A stretch of 64,000 bases of DNA from Joostella atrarenae. GTDB taxonomy: Bacteria > Bacteroidota > Bacteroidia > Flavobacteriales > Flavobacteriaceae. The notes beneath the pieces are model-generated. The model saw only the letters and a program-made list of their open reading frames with translations, was not told where the DNA came from and did not search any database. The stretch is from the NCBI RefSeq assembly GCF_021764745.1, contig NZ_JAETXX010000001.1:1-64000 (forward strand). The letters run 5' to 3'. Of this stretch, positions 54,465-62,336 are shown one piece after another (within the stretch, counting starts at the first letter, position 1; each line of letters starts with the position of its first letter). The translations under genes were made by a program, and so were the position numbers.

Positions 54465-55355
54465 TTCTTTTTTCCTCCCTCTATTCACAATATAAACTCC
54501 TAATAGTATAATAGCGGATGCCAATAAATGGATCAGTGTAAACTTCTCTCCATCTAATATTCCCCAGAAAATACCAACTATAGGAATTATATAAGTTACC
54601 GAAGTCGCAAATACAGCATTGGAAATCTGAATAAGTTTATTGAATACTATTTTTGCTAATCCTGTTCCGAAAACGGCTAATACTAGAATGTAAATTAAGG
54701 AAGTTCTAAAAGAAGGCTCTTGCCATAAATCTTCTGTAAAAACACCAGAAAATAGCAATACTATAATAGCAGGAATAATCATCACTGCAAAAATCCCTAC
54801 AGAAATAGCCATTACAGGCACGTCTTGTAGTTTCGATTTAACAATATTAGCATTCAAAGCATAACACATCGCTGCAATAATCACTAAAACAGCAAAGAAA
54901 TAATTCTGATCTGGGTTTACATTAGCACCTTGAAAAACAAGAATTAAAGCTCCTATAAACCCTATAACAACACCAATTAACTGATTCTTTGTGAAAGACA
55001 CTTTAAATATTAAGAAACCAAAAAATATAGTAAAAAGCGGCACCAAAGAATTTAAAATCGCAGCGATGCTACTATCTATTTCTGTTTCGGCATAGGCAAA
55101 CAAAAAAACAGGAACAAACGTTCCGCTCATAGCAGAAGCTGCAACCCATTTCCATTTATCCTTTTCTACTTTTTTTAACCATTTGAAACCGATTATAAAT
55201 AAAAATATAGATGAAAAAATAATTCTAATAGCTCCCAGTTGAATAGGCGTTAGACCTACCAATCCTTTTTTTATTAAAATATAAGAACTCCCCCAAATTA
55301 AAGAAAGCACTATTAAATAAATCCATTTTTTATTTCCACTATCCATCAATTGCAT
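54447..55355 (-). CDS. EamA/DMT superfamily transporter
   Basis: A 302-residue membrane protein with ten hydrophobic segments in two EamA repeats (LSLIWGSSYILIKKGLVGLTPIQLGAIRIIFSS in the first, MCYALNANIVKSKL and the C-terminal YIIPIVGIFWGILDGEKF in the second). Family members export amino acids, nucleosides or other metabolites; the substrate is not readable. Met4 is another possible start. The last codons (ETPKAT, stop) lie in the stem of the neighbouring terminator. A single-gene unit. Confidence 0.9.
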   Translation of the reverse strand: MQLMDSGNKKWIYLIVLSLIWGSSYILIKKGLVGLTPIQLGAIRIIFSSIFLFIIGFKWLKKVEKDKWKWVAASAMSGTFVPVFLFAYAETEIDSSIAAILNSLVPLFTIFFGFLIFKVSFTKNQLIGVVIGFIGALILVFQGANVNPDQNYFFAVLVIIAAMCYALNANIVKSKLQDVPVMAISVGIFAVMIIPAIIVLLFSGVFTEDLWQEPSFRTSLIYILVLAVFGTGLAKIVFNKLIQISNAVFATSVTYIIPIVGIFWGILDGEKFTLIHLLASAIILLGVYIVNRGRKKETPKAT

Positions 55356-55385
55356 TTTAAAGGCGCAAAATTCAGCTTTTTAAAA

Positions 55386-55415
55386 TTGAATCTATCCCTT
55401 TTTTATATATTTTTG
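55386..55415 (+). promoter_or_regulatory. Promoter of the metal cluster
   Basis: TTG (55386-55388) is followed after 19 bp by TATTTTTG (55408-55415), an exact Bacteroidota-type promoter (TTG-N19-TAnnTTTG). It ends 32 bp before the first gene of the metal cluster and is overlapped by the inverted repeat at 55410-55435. Confidence 0.7.
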
Positions 55416-55435
55416 TAATCGCTTAATTACAAAAA
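55410..55435. promoter_or_regulatory. Inverted-repeat operator overlapping the metal-cluster promoter
   Basis: TTTTTGTAAT (55410-55419) and ATTACAAAAA (55426-55435) form a perfect 10-bp inverted repeat around 6 bp. It overlaps the -7 element and the start site, so a dimeric regulator bound here would block transcription. No regulator gene is adjacent. A metal-responsive repressor is a reasonable inference from the gene content. Confidence 0.6.
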
Positions 55436-55447
55436 CTAATAGCTTTA

Positions 55448-55819
55448 ATGCTAAGAATTTATCCCATAGTTTTCACTTTACTATACATGCTAGCCATGCT
55501 AAAACCGGTTATGCCGGTTTTCGACTATGTGATAAATCAAGATTACATCGCAGAATATCTTTGTATAAATAAAGATAAGCCAGAAATGCATTGTGATGGT
55601 AAATGTTATTTAATGCAGATGCTAGAAGAGCAAAGCAACGAGAAAAAACAAAATTTACCATCGATAGACTTAAGAGAATACCCTATTGGATTTGTAAATC
55701 TCTTAGAACTAGAAAATGTAAATACTACGCTATCAGAAGCTAAAAAAACTACACTTTATAATAATGAATATAGCTTTTCTTTAAGCTATCAACATTTCCA
55801 CCCTCCAATTTTTTCTTGA
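55448..55819 (+). CDS. Small Cys/His/Met protein of the metal cluster
   Basis: A 123-residue protein. Hydrophobic residues about 4-25 suggest a signal or anchor, followed by YLCINKDKPEMHCDGKCYL, a Cys-x9-Cys-x3-Cys pattern with His and Met nearby that could bind copper or another soft metal. The C terminus YQHFHPPIFS holds two more histidines. I do not recognise a named family, but similar proteins recur at the head of TonB-receptor clusters in Flavobacteriaceae. It is the first gene after the operator-covered promoter. Confidence 0.75.
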   Translation: MLRIYPIVFTLLYMLAMLKPVMPVFDYVINQDYIAEYLCINKDKPEMHCDGKCYLMQMLEEQSNEKKQNLPSIDLREYPIGFVNLLELENVNTTLSEAKKTTLYNNEYSFSLSYQHFHPPIFS

Positions 55820-55853
55820 TAATTACTTTTATTCAGAATCTATAATTTTTACT

Positions 55854-55909
55854 GGGCGTTCCGTCGGGCAGGTTCACGCTACATGGTAGCTTGCTTCAAT
55901 CCCTAACGC
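55854..55909. repeat. REP-like palindromic intergenic element
   Basis: A GC-rich palindromic unit in an AT-rich gap. GCTAC (55878-55882) pairs with GTAGC (55886-55890) around ATG, and an outer GCGTT (55856-55860) pairs with AACGC (55905-55909). The GGGCGTTCC start resembles a dispersed hairpin element I know from many Bacteroidota genomes. It lies between the small metal protein and the outer-membrane protein genes. Confidence 0.55.
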
Positions 55910-56048
55910 AAATAAAGAACTTCAATCAAAACTATTATAAGAAATAGTAGTTCCCAGTTTTCAGTTTCAGAATAAAAGCTATTACTAAAAACTTAAATAT
56001 CAATCAGAATAAAAATTCTGATGACTAACTTATTAAGTATCAAGAAAA

Positions 56049-57059
56049 ATGAAGAATTATATGTTTGTCATATTTTTTATGGCAATTACAATAGCACAAG
56101 CACAAGAAAAAACAAGTAAATGGACTTCTGGACGGCCAGACGGACATGCTCCAATATCTGTAATGGGAGACCACACACATTCTAAAGGAGAATGGATGTT
56201 TTCTTACAGATATATGTACATGGACATGGAAGATTTAAATCGCGGCAGTAGTGATGCTCAATACAGCGATGCCTTGTCTCAATACATGATCACTCCTAAA
56301 AGTATGCCTATGAATATGCATATGTTGGGAGTAATGTATGCGCCAAGTAATAAATTAACCTTAATGGCGATGATTAATCATACTTCTCAAGAAATGACGC
56401 TAGGCAATAGAATGGGAGGCGAATTTAATACAGAATCATCAGGATTTGGAGATCTTAAATTATCGGCATTGTATACTTTTTTCAATAAAAATAGTCAGCA
56501 ATTACATGCTCAAGTTGGTATTTCTTTCCCTACAGGAAGTATAGACGAAACAGACGTAACTCCAATGTCTACTCCTAATGAAACTATTTTACCTTATCCT
56601 ATGCAAATTGGTAGCGGCACATACGACGCCAATCTTGGATTAACCTATTTAAAACAATGGGAATATTTATCATTTGGATCACAGATAAAAGGAGTTTTCA
56701 GATTTGAAGAAAATGACAATGAATATCGTTTAGGAAATGAGTATAGTATTAATAATTGGGTAGCAATGCCAGTTAATGAGTGGTTTAGTTTCTCTGGAAG
56801 GGTGAAATGGGCAGCTATTGAAAAAATAGATGGCACTAACCCTGATTTAAACCCGATGATGGTTGTTACAGCTGATACTGCAAATAGCGGAAAAACATAC
56901 GCTGAGGCAGGAATCGGATTTAACCTTTATGCTTTTAAAGGAAGCTTAAAAAACCTACGTTTTGGTTTTGAAGCAGCACTTCCGTTATATCAAAACATGA
57001 ATGGGATTCAACTAAAAAATCAAGAAACACTAACCTTAGGACTTCAATATTCGCTATAA
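56049..57059 (+). CDS. Met/His-rich outer-membrane beta-barrel protein
   Basis: A 336-residue protein with signal peptide (ending AQAQ) and many alternating strands that fit an outer-membrane barrel. The first 100 residues are rich in Met and His: DGHAPISVMGDHTHSKGEWMFS, YRYMYMDMEDL, and MPMNMHMLGVMYAP. Such Met/His patterns bind Cu(I) and Cu(II) in known copper proteins. Homologues are annotated only as transporter. Its place directly before a TonB receptor and after a Cys/His protein supports copper handling in the outer membrane. Confidence 0.8.
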   Translation: MKNYMFVIFFMAITIAQAQEKTSKWTSGRPDGHAPISVMGDHTHSKGEWMFSYRYMYMDMEDLNRGSSDAQYSDALSQYMITPKSMPMNMHMLGVMYAPSNKLTLMAMINHTSQEMTLGNRMGGEFNTESSGFGDLKLSALYTFFNKNSQQLHAQVGISFPTGSIDETDVTPMSTPNETILPYPMQIGSGTYDANLGLTYLKQWEYLSFGSQIKGVFRFEENDNEYRLGNEYSINNWVAMPVNEWFSFSGRVKWAAIEKIDGTNPDLNPMMVVTADTANSGKTYAEAGIGFNLYAFKGSLKNLRFGFEAALPLYQNMNGIQLKNQETLTLGLQYSL

Positions 57060-57078
57060 GTTAAGCTAACATAATCAA

Positions 57079-59415
57079 ATGAAAAATATATTTCTAGCAA
57101 CCATCATATTTATGATGGGATACACTCTTAGTGCCCAAAATGCACTTAAAGGGCAAGTAAAGAACACTCAAAATACTCCTTTATCTGGAGTTACAATTAT
57201 ATCAACAACCAATTCAAGCACAGGGGTTTCTACAGACGAAAATGGTAATTTCTCCATCTCACTTAACAATCCTGAAGTGATTGTAAAGTACATGGGGTTT
57301 GAGTCAAAAACAGTAATTCTAAAAGAAGAATTTAATACAATCATCCTCCAAGAGAGCACAGAAGATTTAGAAGAAATTATAGTTTCTGCGAGTAGAGAGG
57401 AGCAAAAGCGTTCTGAAGTTCCTGGTGCAATTTCTGTTATCAGTGCGAAAACAATTGAAGAAACTAAAGCTTTCGGGATTGAACAGATTGTAAACCAAGC
57501 GCCAGGCGTGTATATGTCTAGCTCAAAAGCTTCAGGTAATGAACAACACATGATGGCGGTACGCTCTCCTATTTCTACAAAATCTTTGTTTTTGTATCTG
57601 GAAGATGGACTTCCAATAAGACCTACAGCTGTTTTTAACCACAATGCTTTATTAGAAATGAATGATGTTTCTTTTGGAAGAGTAGAGATTTTAAAAGGAC
57701 CTGCATCTAGTATTTATGGAAGTGAAGCAATTGGAGGAAGTTTTAACTTTATTTCTAAAAATCCAACTCCAGAATTACAAGGAAGTTTAGGATTTGAAAT
57801 TAACGATTTAGGACTTTCAAAATACTCTTTAGAAGCTTCAAAATATACAAGTGAGAAATTTGGAATCTATCTAGGAACACAATACATCCAACGTAACAAT
57901 GGTCCTATTGAGCATAGTGATTATGAGAAATTTGCTGTTACCTTTAAAACTGTATATCACATTTCTCCGTCGTTGACATGGACAAATGTAATAGATTTAG
58001 TAGACTATCGATCTGATATGTCTGGATCTCTTACACAGGAAGATTACGAGGCAGGAAATTATGAAAGTGATCAAACTTTTACTGAAAGAGAAGCTAAAGC
58101 TTTTCGTTTTAGATCTACGTTAGATAAAGTATGGAATGAGCAAAACAAAACGTCTTTTAACTTTGTTTTCAGAAACAATGAAATGGATCAGATTCCTTCG
58201 TATCGTATCAAACAATTCAGAATAAACGGACAACTTACTGGCGAAGGGGCAGGAGAAATAAACGCTAATAGCTACAATAGCTTTGTTGGTCTGATTCAGC
58301 ATAAAAAAGATTTTAATTTTGCAAACTCATCATTAATTGCTGGAGCTACAGTAGACTTTTCTCCACAATCTTATGTTGCAGAATCTATAGCTGTTACTGT
58401 CGATCCAAATACAGGAATAAATACTGGGTACACATTAAATAACGGAGATTACATCCTTAACTATGATGCTGATATTTTAAATTATGCAGGATTTCTTCAG
58501 TATGAAATTACGCCCATAGAAAACCTAAAAATTACGACAGCATTACGTTATGACCGCTTTGAGTATGATTATAATAATCTGCTAGACGGACAAGCTGGGC
58601 CGAAGGATTCAGAAAATAATTATGATAATTTTGCTCCAAAAATTGGCTTCAACTACAACTTTACAAACCGATCTGGTATTTATGCAAATTATTCAAATGG
58701 ATTTACACCACCTCAAACCTCTACACTTTATAGAAATAGTTATGTAGGTGTTGGCGGAGAGGTTTTTGATCTTGAGCCTAGCAATTACGATAATTATGAG
58801 GTTGGAGGATATTTTGTTTCTGAAAAATGGAAGCTAGATGCAGCATTATATATTCTAAATGGAAAAAATACTTTGGTAACTCTTAGAGATGAAAATGATG
58901 AATATTACAATGCCAATGCTGGAAAAACTCGTTCCTATGGAATTGAATATGGTATTACATTTAAGCCAGTGCCAGAACTAAGTTTAACACATAACGGAAG
59001 TTTTGCAAAACATCGTTACATAAAGTTTTATGAAGGTGGTATTGACTATTCAGGAACAGACCAACAAACTGCTCCAAGCCTTTTAGGTAATACCCAAATT
59101 AATTACCACCCTCAATTCATAAAGAATTTTTCTATTGGCTTAGAATATGAGTTGGTTGGAAAGTATGACACCAGTTTTGAGAATCAAGTCGACAACGGTG
59201 ATGGAACATTCAGCACAGCAACTTATGACGAACATAACATTTTTAATTTAAGAGCTAGCTATGCATTAAAACATTTTGAAATCTGGGCACATGCATTAAA
59301 TATTTTTGATACGCTCTATTCAACAAGAGCTTCTTATAATCAATATAGCAAAGAAAATAATTATAGTGTTGGAAATCCAAGAGCTTTCCACGCAGGAATC
59401 CGTTATAAATTTTAA
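57079..59415 (+). CDS. TonB-dependent receptor of the metal cluster
   Basis: A 778-residue receptor: signal peptide (ending TLSAQ), carboxypeptidase-regulatory-like domain (about 20-90), plug (about 105-225, EEQKRSEVPGAISVISAKTIEE, VRSPISTKSLFLYLEDGLPIRP, EILKGPASSIYGSEAIGGSFNFISK), and a barrel ending NPRAFHAGIRYKF. This is the shorter, siderophore/metal class without a SusD partner. It lies 19 bp after the Met/His-rich barrel and 5 bp before the PepSY gene, so the four genes are one operon. Confidence 0.94.
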   Translation: MKNIFLATIIFMMGYTLSAQNALKGQVKNTQNTPLSGVTIISTTNSSTGVSTDENGNFSISLNNPEVIVKYMGFESKTVILKEEFNTIILQESTEDLEEIIVSASREEQKRSEVPGAISVISAKTIEETKAFGIEQIVNQAPGVYMSSSKASGNEQHMMAVRSPISTKSLFLYLEDGLPIRPTAVFNHNALLEMNDVSFGRVEILKGPASSIYGSEAIGGSFNFISKNPTPELQGSLGFEINDLGLSKYSLEASKYTSEKFGIYLGTQYIQRNNGPIEHSDYEKFAVTFKTVYHISPSLTWTNVIDLVDYRSDMSGSLTQEDYEAGNYESDQTFTEREAKAFRFRSTLDKVWNEQNKTSFNFVFRNNEMDQIPSYRIKQFRINGQLTGEGAGEINANSYNSFVGLIQHKKDFNFANSSLIAGATVDFSPQSYVAESIAVTVDPNTGINTGYTLNNGDYILNYDADILNYAGFLQYEITPIENLKITTALRYDRFEYDYNNLLDGQAGPKDSENNYDNFAPKIGFNYNFTNRSGIYANYSNGFTPPQTSTLYRNSYVGVGGEVFDLEPSNYDNYEVGGYFVSEKWKLDAALYILNGKNTLVTLRDENDEYYNANAGKTRSYGIEYGITFKPVPELSLTHNGSFAKHRYIKFYEGGIDYSGTDQQTAPSLLGNTQINYHPQFIKNFSIGLEYELVGKYDTSFENQVDNGDGTFSTATYDEHNIFNLRASYALKHFEIWAHALNIFDTLYSTRASYNQYSKENNYSVGNPRAFHAGIRYKF

Positions 59416-59420
59416 CACTG

Positions 59421-60674
59421 ATGAAAAAAAATTCAAAATTAAATAAATGGCTATGGAAGTGGCATTTTATAGCTGGACTTATCTCGCTCCCTTTTATTCT
59501 ACTGCTATCTGCAACAGGAGTTATTTATTTATTCAAAGCACAATACGAAGCTCCAATATATAAACCTGTAAAAGAAGTTACGGTAGAAGGAAAAGCTATT
59601 TCATATCAAAAACAATGGGAAATAGCTAATGCCAATGCTATAAGAAAGCCTAATGGAATAATAATTCCAAAAGAGAAAAAAGAAGCCACAGAATTCACTT
59701 CTGGAAGATTTGGAGGCGCTACCAGCCTATTTGTAAACCCATATAAAGGAGATGTTTCTGGAGAAATTCTACCACAGAAATCCTTTATGTTTAAAGTCAG
59801 AAAACTCCATGGAGAACTCCTAATGGGGAAATACGGGACAAAAATAGTAGAATTAGTTGCTTGTTGGATGGTAGTTCTCATTATTACAGGTCTTTTTATT
59901 TGGTGGCCAGAAAGAGGCTGGAAGCTAAAAGGCTACTTTATTCCGAGAACGCAATTAGGAAAGCGAACTTTCTTTAGAGATACTCATGCTATAACTGGTT
60001 TTTGGATGTCTATTCTATTTTTAATAATTCTCGCTGGAGGTTTACCATGGACAGATGTTTTTGGTAGCGGATTCAAATGGGTTCAAGACACCACTAATAC
60101 AGGATACCCAAGTACTTGGAATCGATTCAGCTTAAATCAAGAAGATCCTAAAACACCGATGATTTCATTAGATGAAATGGTTACTAAAGCAAATGCACTT
60201 GCACTCCCTGGAGAGGTTAAAATTAATTTTCCGCAAGGAAAAAATGGAGTATACAGTGTTTCTAATACTAATCACAAAGACCTTGCTAGTCAAAAAATGC
60301 TTCACTTTAATCCATATACAGGAGAACAAGTATTAAAACATAATTGGGAGGATGTTGGTTTTTTAATGCGAGGAAGAATGTGGGTAATGGCATTTCATCA
60401 GGGACAATTTGGACAATGGAATTTTATACTTATGATTTTTGCTGGATGTATCTTATTTTTAATGAGTCTCTCTGCAGTAATATCATATCTTCTGAGAAAA
60501 AGAAAGGGAGATTGGGGGATTCCTAAAGTTCCAGCCTCGTTTAAAGCAAGCTATGGGGTCATTACAATCCTTGTCATTCTATGCATTCTACTTCCTCTAT
60601 TTGGAATCAGTATTATATTAATATGTATTTTTGAATATCTAAATAGAAGAAAATTACAATTAAAAAATTCATAA
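59421..60674 (+). CDS. PepSY-associated inner-membrane protein (PiuB-like)
   Basis: A 417-residue inner-membrane protein with four main membrane segments (about 14-36, 150-170, 195-215, 345-370) and a further pair at the C terminus. It has PepSY domains in the periplasmic parts. Conserved histidines (WHFIAGLISLPFIL, LHGELLMG, FRDTHAITGFW, FHQGQFGQW) fit a heme-binding reductase like PiuB. Family members reduce ferric or cupric substrates brought in by TonB receptors. It follows the receptor gene by 5 bp. Confidence 0.9.
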   Translation: MKKNSKLNKWLWKWHFIAGLISLPFILLLSATGVIYLFKAQYEAPIYKPVKEVTVEGKAISYQKQWEIANANAIRKPNGIIIPKEKKEATEFTSGRFGGATSLFVNPYKGDVSGEILPQKSFMFKVRKLHGELLMGKYGTKIVELVACWMVVLIITGLFIWWPERGWKLKGYFIPRTQLGKRTFFRDTHAITGFWMSILFLIILAGGLPWTDVFGSGFKWVQDTTNTGYPSTWNRFSLNQEDPKTPMISLDEMVTKANALALPGEVKINFPQGKNGVYSVSNTNHKDLASQKMLHFNPYTGEQVLKHNWEDVGFLMRGRMWVMAFHQGQFGQWNFILMIFAGCILFLMSLSAVISYLLRKRKGDWGIPKVPASFKASYGVITILVILCILLPLFGISIILICIFEYLNRRKLQLKNS

Positions 60675-60684
60675 AAAGATAGAC

Positions 60685-61107
60685 ATGAAAAAAGCAATTT
60701 TTATTATCGCAATCGCTCTATTCACCTTTGCAGCTTGTAAGCAAGAGAAAAAAGAAGATAACAAACCTTCTAAAATGGAAATGGTAATGGCAGTTCATGA
60801 CAGCCTAATGCCAAAAATGAGTACCATTAGCAAATTAGTTGGCGAATTGAATGCTAAAGTTGACACTACAGAAACAGGGATGAAGTATGAGGCTGCTAAA
60901 AAGGATTTACAAGCGGCTCATGAATCTATGATGGATTGGATGCAAGGCTTCGGAGAGCGTTTTGACCATGAAGAAATCCTTAACGGAAAAGAACTCACTG
61001 ATGAGAAAAAAGCACTTCTTACTGAAGAAGAAACTAAAGTGAAAGCTTTAAAAGAAGAGATAAATACAAGTATTAAAAACGCTGAGGATCTTTTAAATCA
61101 GCAATAG
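60685..61107 (+). CDS. Met-rich lipoprotein of the metal cluster
   Basis: A 140-residue lipoprotein with signal ending FAACKQE (Cys18). The mature part is helical and rich in Met and His: SKMEMVMAVHDSLMPKM, HESMMDWMQGF and FDHEE. The last 40 residues are a charged coiled coil. Similar proteins are often annotated as viral A-type inclusion protein, which says nothing of function. Its Met/His pattern, matching the outer-membrane protein of the same operon, suggests copper binding in the periplasm. Last gene of the cluster, followed by a strong terminator. Confidence 0.8.
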   Translation: MKKAIFIIAIALFTFAACKQEKKEDNKPSKMEMVMAVHDSLMPKMSTISKLVGELNAKVDTTETGMKYEAAKKDLQAAHESMMDWMQGFGERFDHEEILNGKELTDEKKALLTEEETKVKALKEEINTSIKNAEDLLNQQ

Positions 61108-61124
61108 AAACAAATTTAACAATG

Positions 61125-61164
61125 AAAAGAGCGCCTTTGAAAATTATATCAAAGGCGCTCTTTT
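61125..61164. terminator. Convergent terminator after the metal cluster
   Basis: A perfect stem of 16 bp: 61125-61140 pairs with 61149-61164, holding GAGCGCCTTTGA and its complement, and T-runs follow in both directions. It ends the metal cluster and the convergent CsgG-like gene. Confidence 0.92.
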
Positions 61165-61179
61165 TTCATAAAAAATAAA

Positions 61180-62049
61180 TTACTTCTTGTACTTTACACC
61201 AAAAGGAGATCTCTTTAGCATATATTTTAACCCTGAATGATACGCTTCTATTCCTCCTAGACCAAATGGGTGTCTTGTTTCTGCATATATATTTTCCCCC
61301 TGGTCATTAAATATTTTTAAATCCAATTTCACATCATAAGTAACTGTTGTCGTTGTACTCGAAGAAGAGTAAGAAGTTCCTTTAGATTCTTTTTTATTCC
61401 TATCTTTATTGGTATCCTTTTCTTTGTATACCGTTGAGCCGCTTCCATAACTTGTAGTTCCTTCGTTTATGACTTCTGCTCCTCCATATAAAACAAATTC
61501 CACACCCAGTAAATTAGCTAATTCTGCTGGCAACTTAGTACTGATATTTGAAGCATCTAAATTATTTTTTGACAATAATGCATTCGTAGTCATTGCATCT
61601 TGGACTTTTACTCCGTGTATCGCTTCTTCCCTTAAAACATTTGCACAATCATTTTGCACCTGTACACTAAAAACATCTGGCTGAATAGTATCATCATTAG
61701 AAACTATTGCAAATGGAAGAATAGCAATACTATTTTTTGAACTTCCACTATTAGAGCTACTTGCTATAGGTTTTACTTGTTGTTTTACCGTAGTAAAAGC
61801 TTCTACTCTTCCACTAGAAAATTTAATCTGACTAATTTCCTTCCTTGCTATGTCATACTCTAAATCTTCGCCTTCATATTTAAACTTAATTGTTTCGGTA
61901 GAGATACTAGTTACTTTCCCTTTCTTAACATCACCGTTTAACATAGTCACTTCATCATTTTTATCTTGAGCAAAAACACTGCTACAGAAAAAGGTGAAAA
62001 GAAATAGTAGAGAGATTAAGCGCTTTATATTTAAATCTAAAACTTTCAT
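61180..62049 (-). CDS. Secreted CsgG-like protein
   Basis: A 289-residue secreted protein with signal peptide (about 10-27, ending SSVFAQ). An N-terminal small beta domain (MLNGDVKKGKVTSISTETIKFKYEGEDLEYDIARKEISQIKF) is followed by a region with the CsgG/TolB-N feel (IAILPFAIVSND, VQVQNDCANVLRE, LLGVEFVLYGGAEVINEG). Between them and in the last third are Ser/Thr-rich linkers. CsgG-like proteins form or assist outer-membrane secretion pores, but here the membrane-spanning part is not clear, so the role is uncertain. It is a single-gene unit. Confidence 0.7.
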   Translation of the reverse strand: MKVLDLNIKRLISLLFLFTFFCSSVFAQDKNDEVTMLNGDVKKGKVTSISTETIKFKYEGEDLEYDIARKEISQIKFSSGRVEAFTTVKQQVKPIASSSNSGSSKNSIAILPFAIVSNDDTIQPDVFSVQVQNDCANVLREEAIHGVKVQDAMTTNALLSKNNLDASNISTKLPAELANLLGVEFVLYGGAEVINEGTTSYGSGSTVYKEKDTNKDRNKKESKGTSYSSSSTTTTVTYDVKLDLKIFNDQGENIYAETRHPFGLGGIEAYHSGLKYMLKRSPFGVKYKK

Positions 62050-62336
62050 AGAAATTATGAATTTGGTTGTTATTTTATAAAGATAATACTTACAAAAAAG
62101 ATTTCACAATAAAATAATTAATAAGAAAACACATAGAATAATTATCGTTTCGCATAAAATAAACCAACCCAATAAATAACTTTTAATACAAAATCAAAGC
62201 TAAGAGAAATATCTCCTTGATTAAAAATAAAACAACTTACCATTAAACCTTCACTACACATTTCATCCAATTCACATCAAAAAATAAATACCTTCCAATC
62301 TTTTTCCTATATTAGGCGTCGAATATAATCTAAATA

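Noticed and set aside
57168-57644. 158-codon open frame opposite the TonB receptor
   Set aside because: The plus-strand receptor covers it with strong family motifs; the antisense frame shows none.
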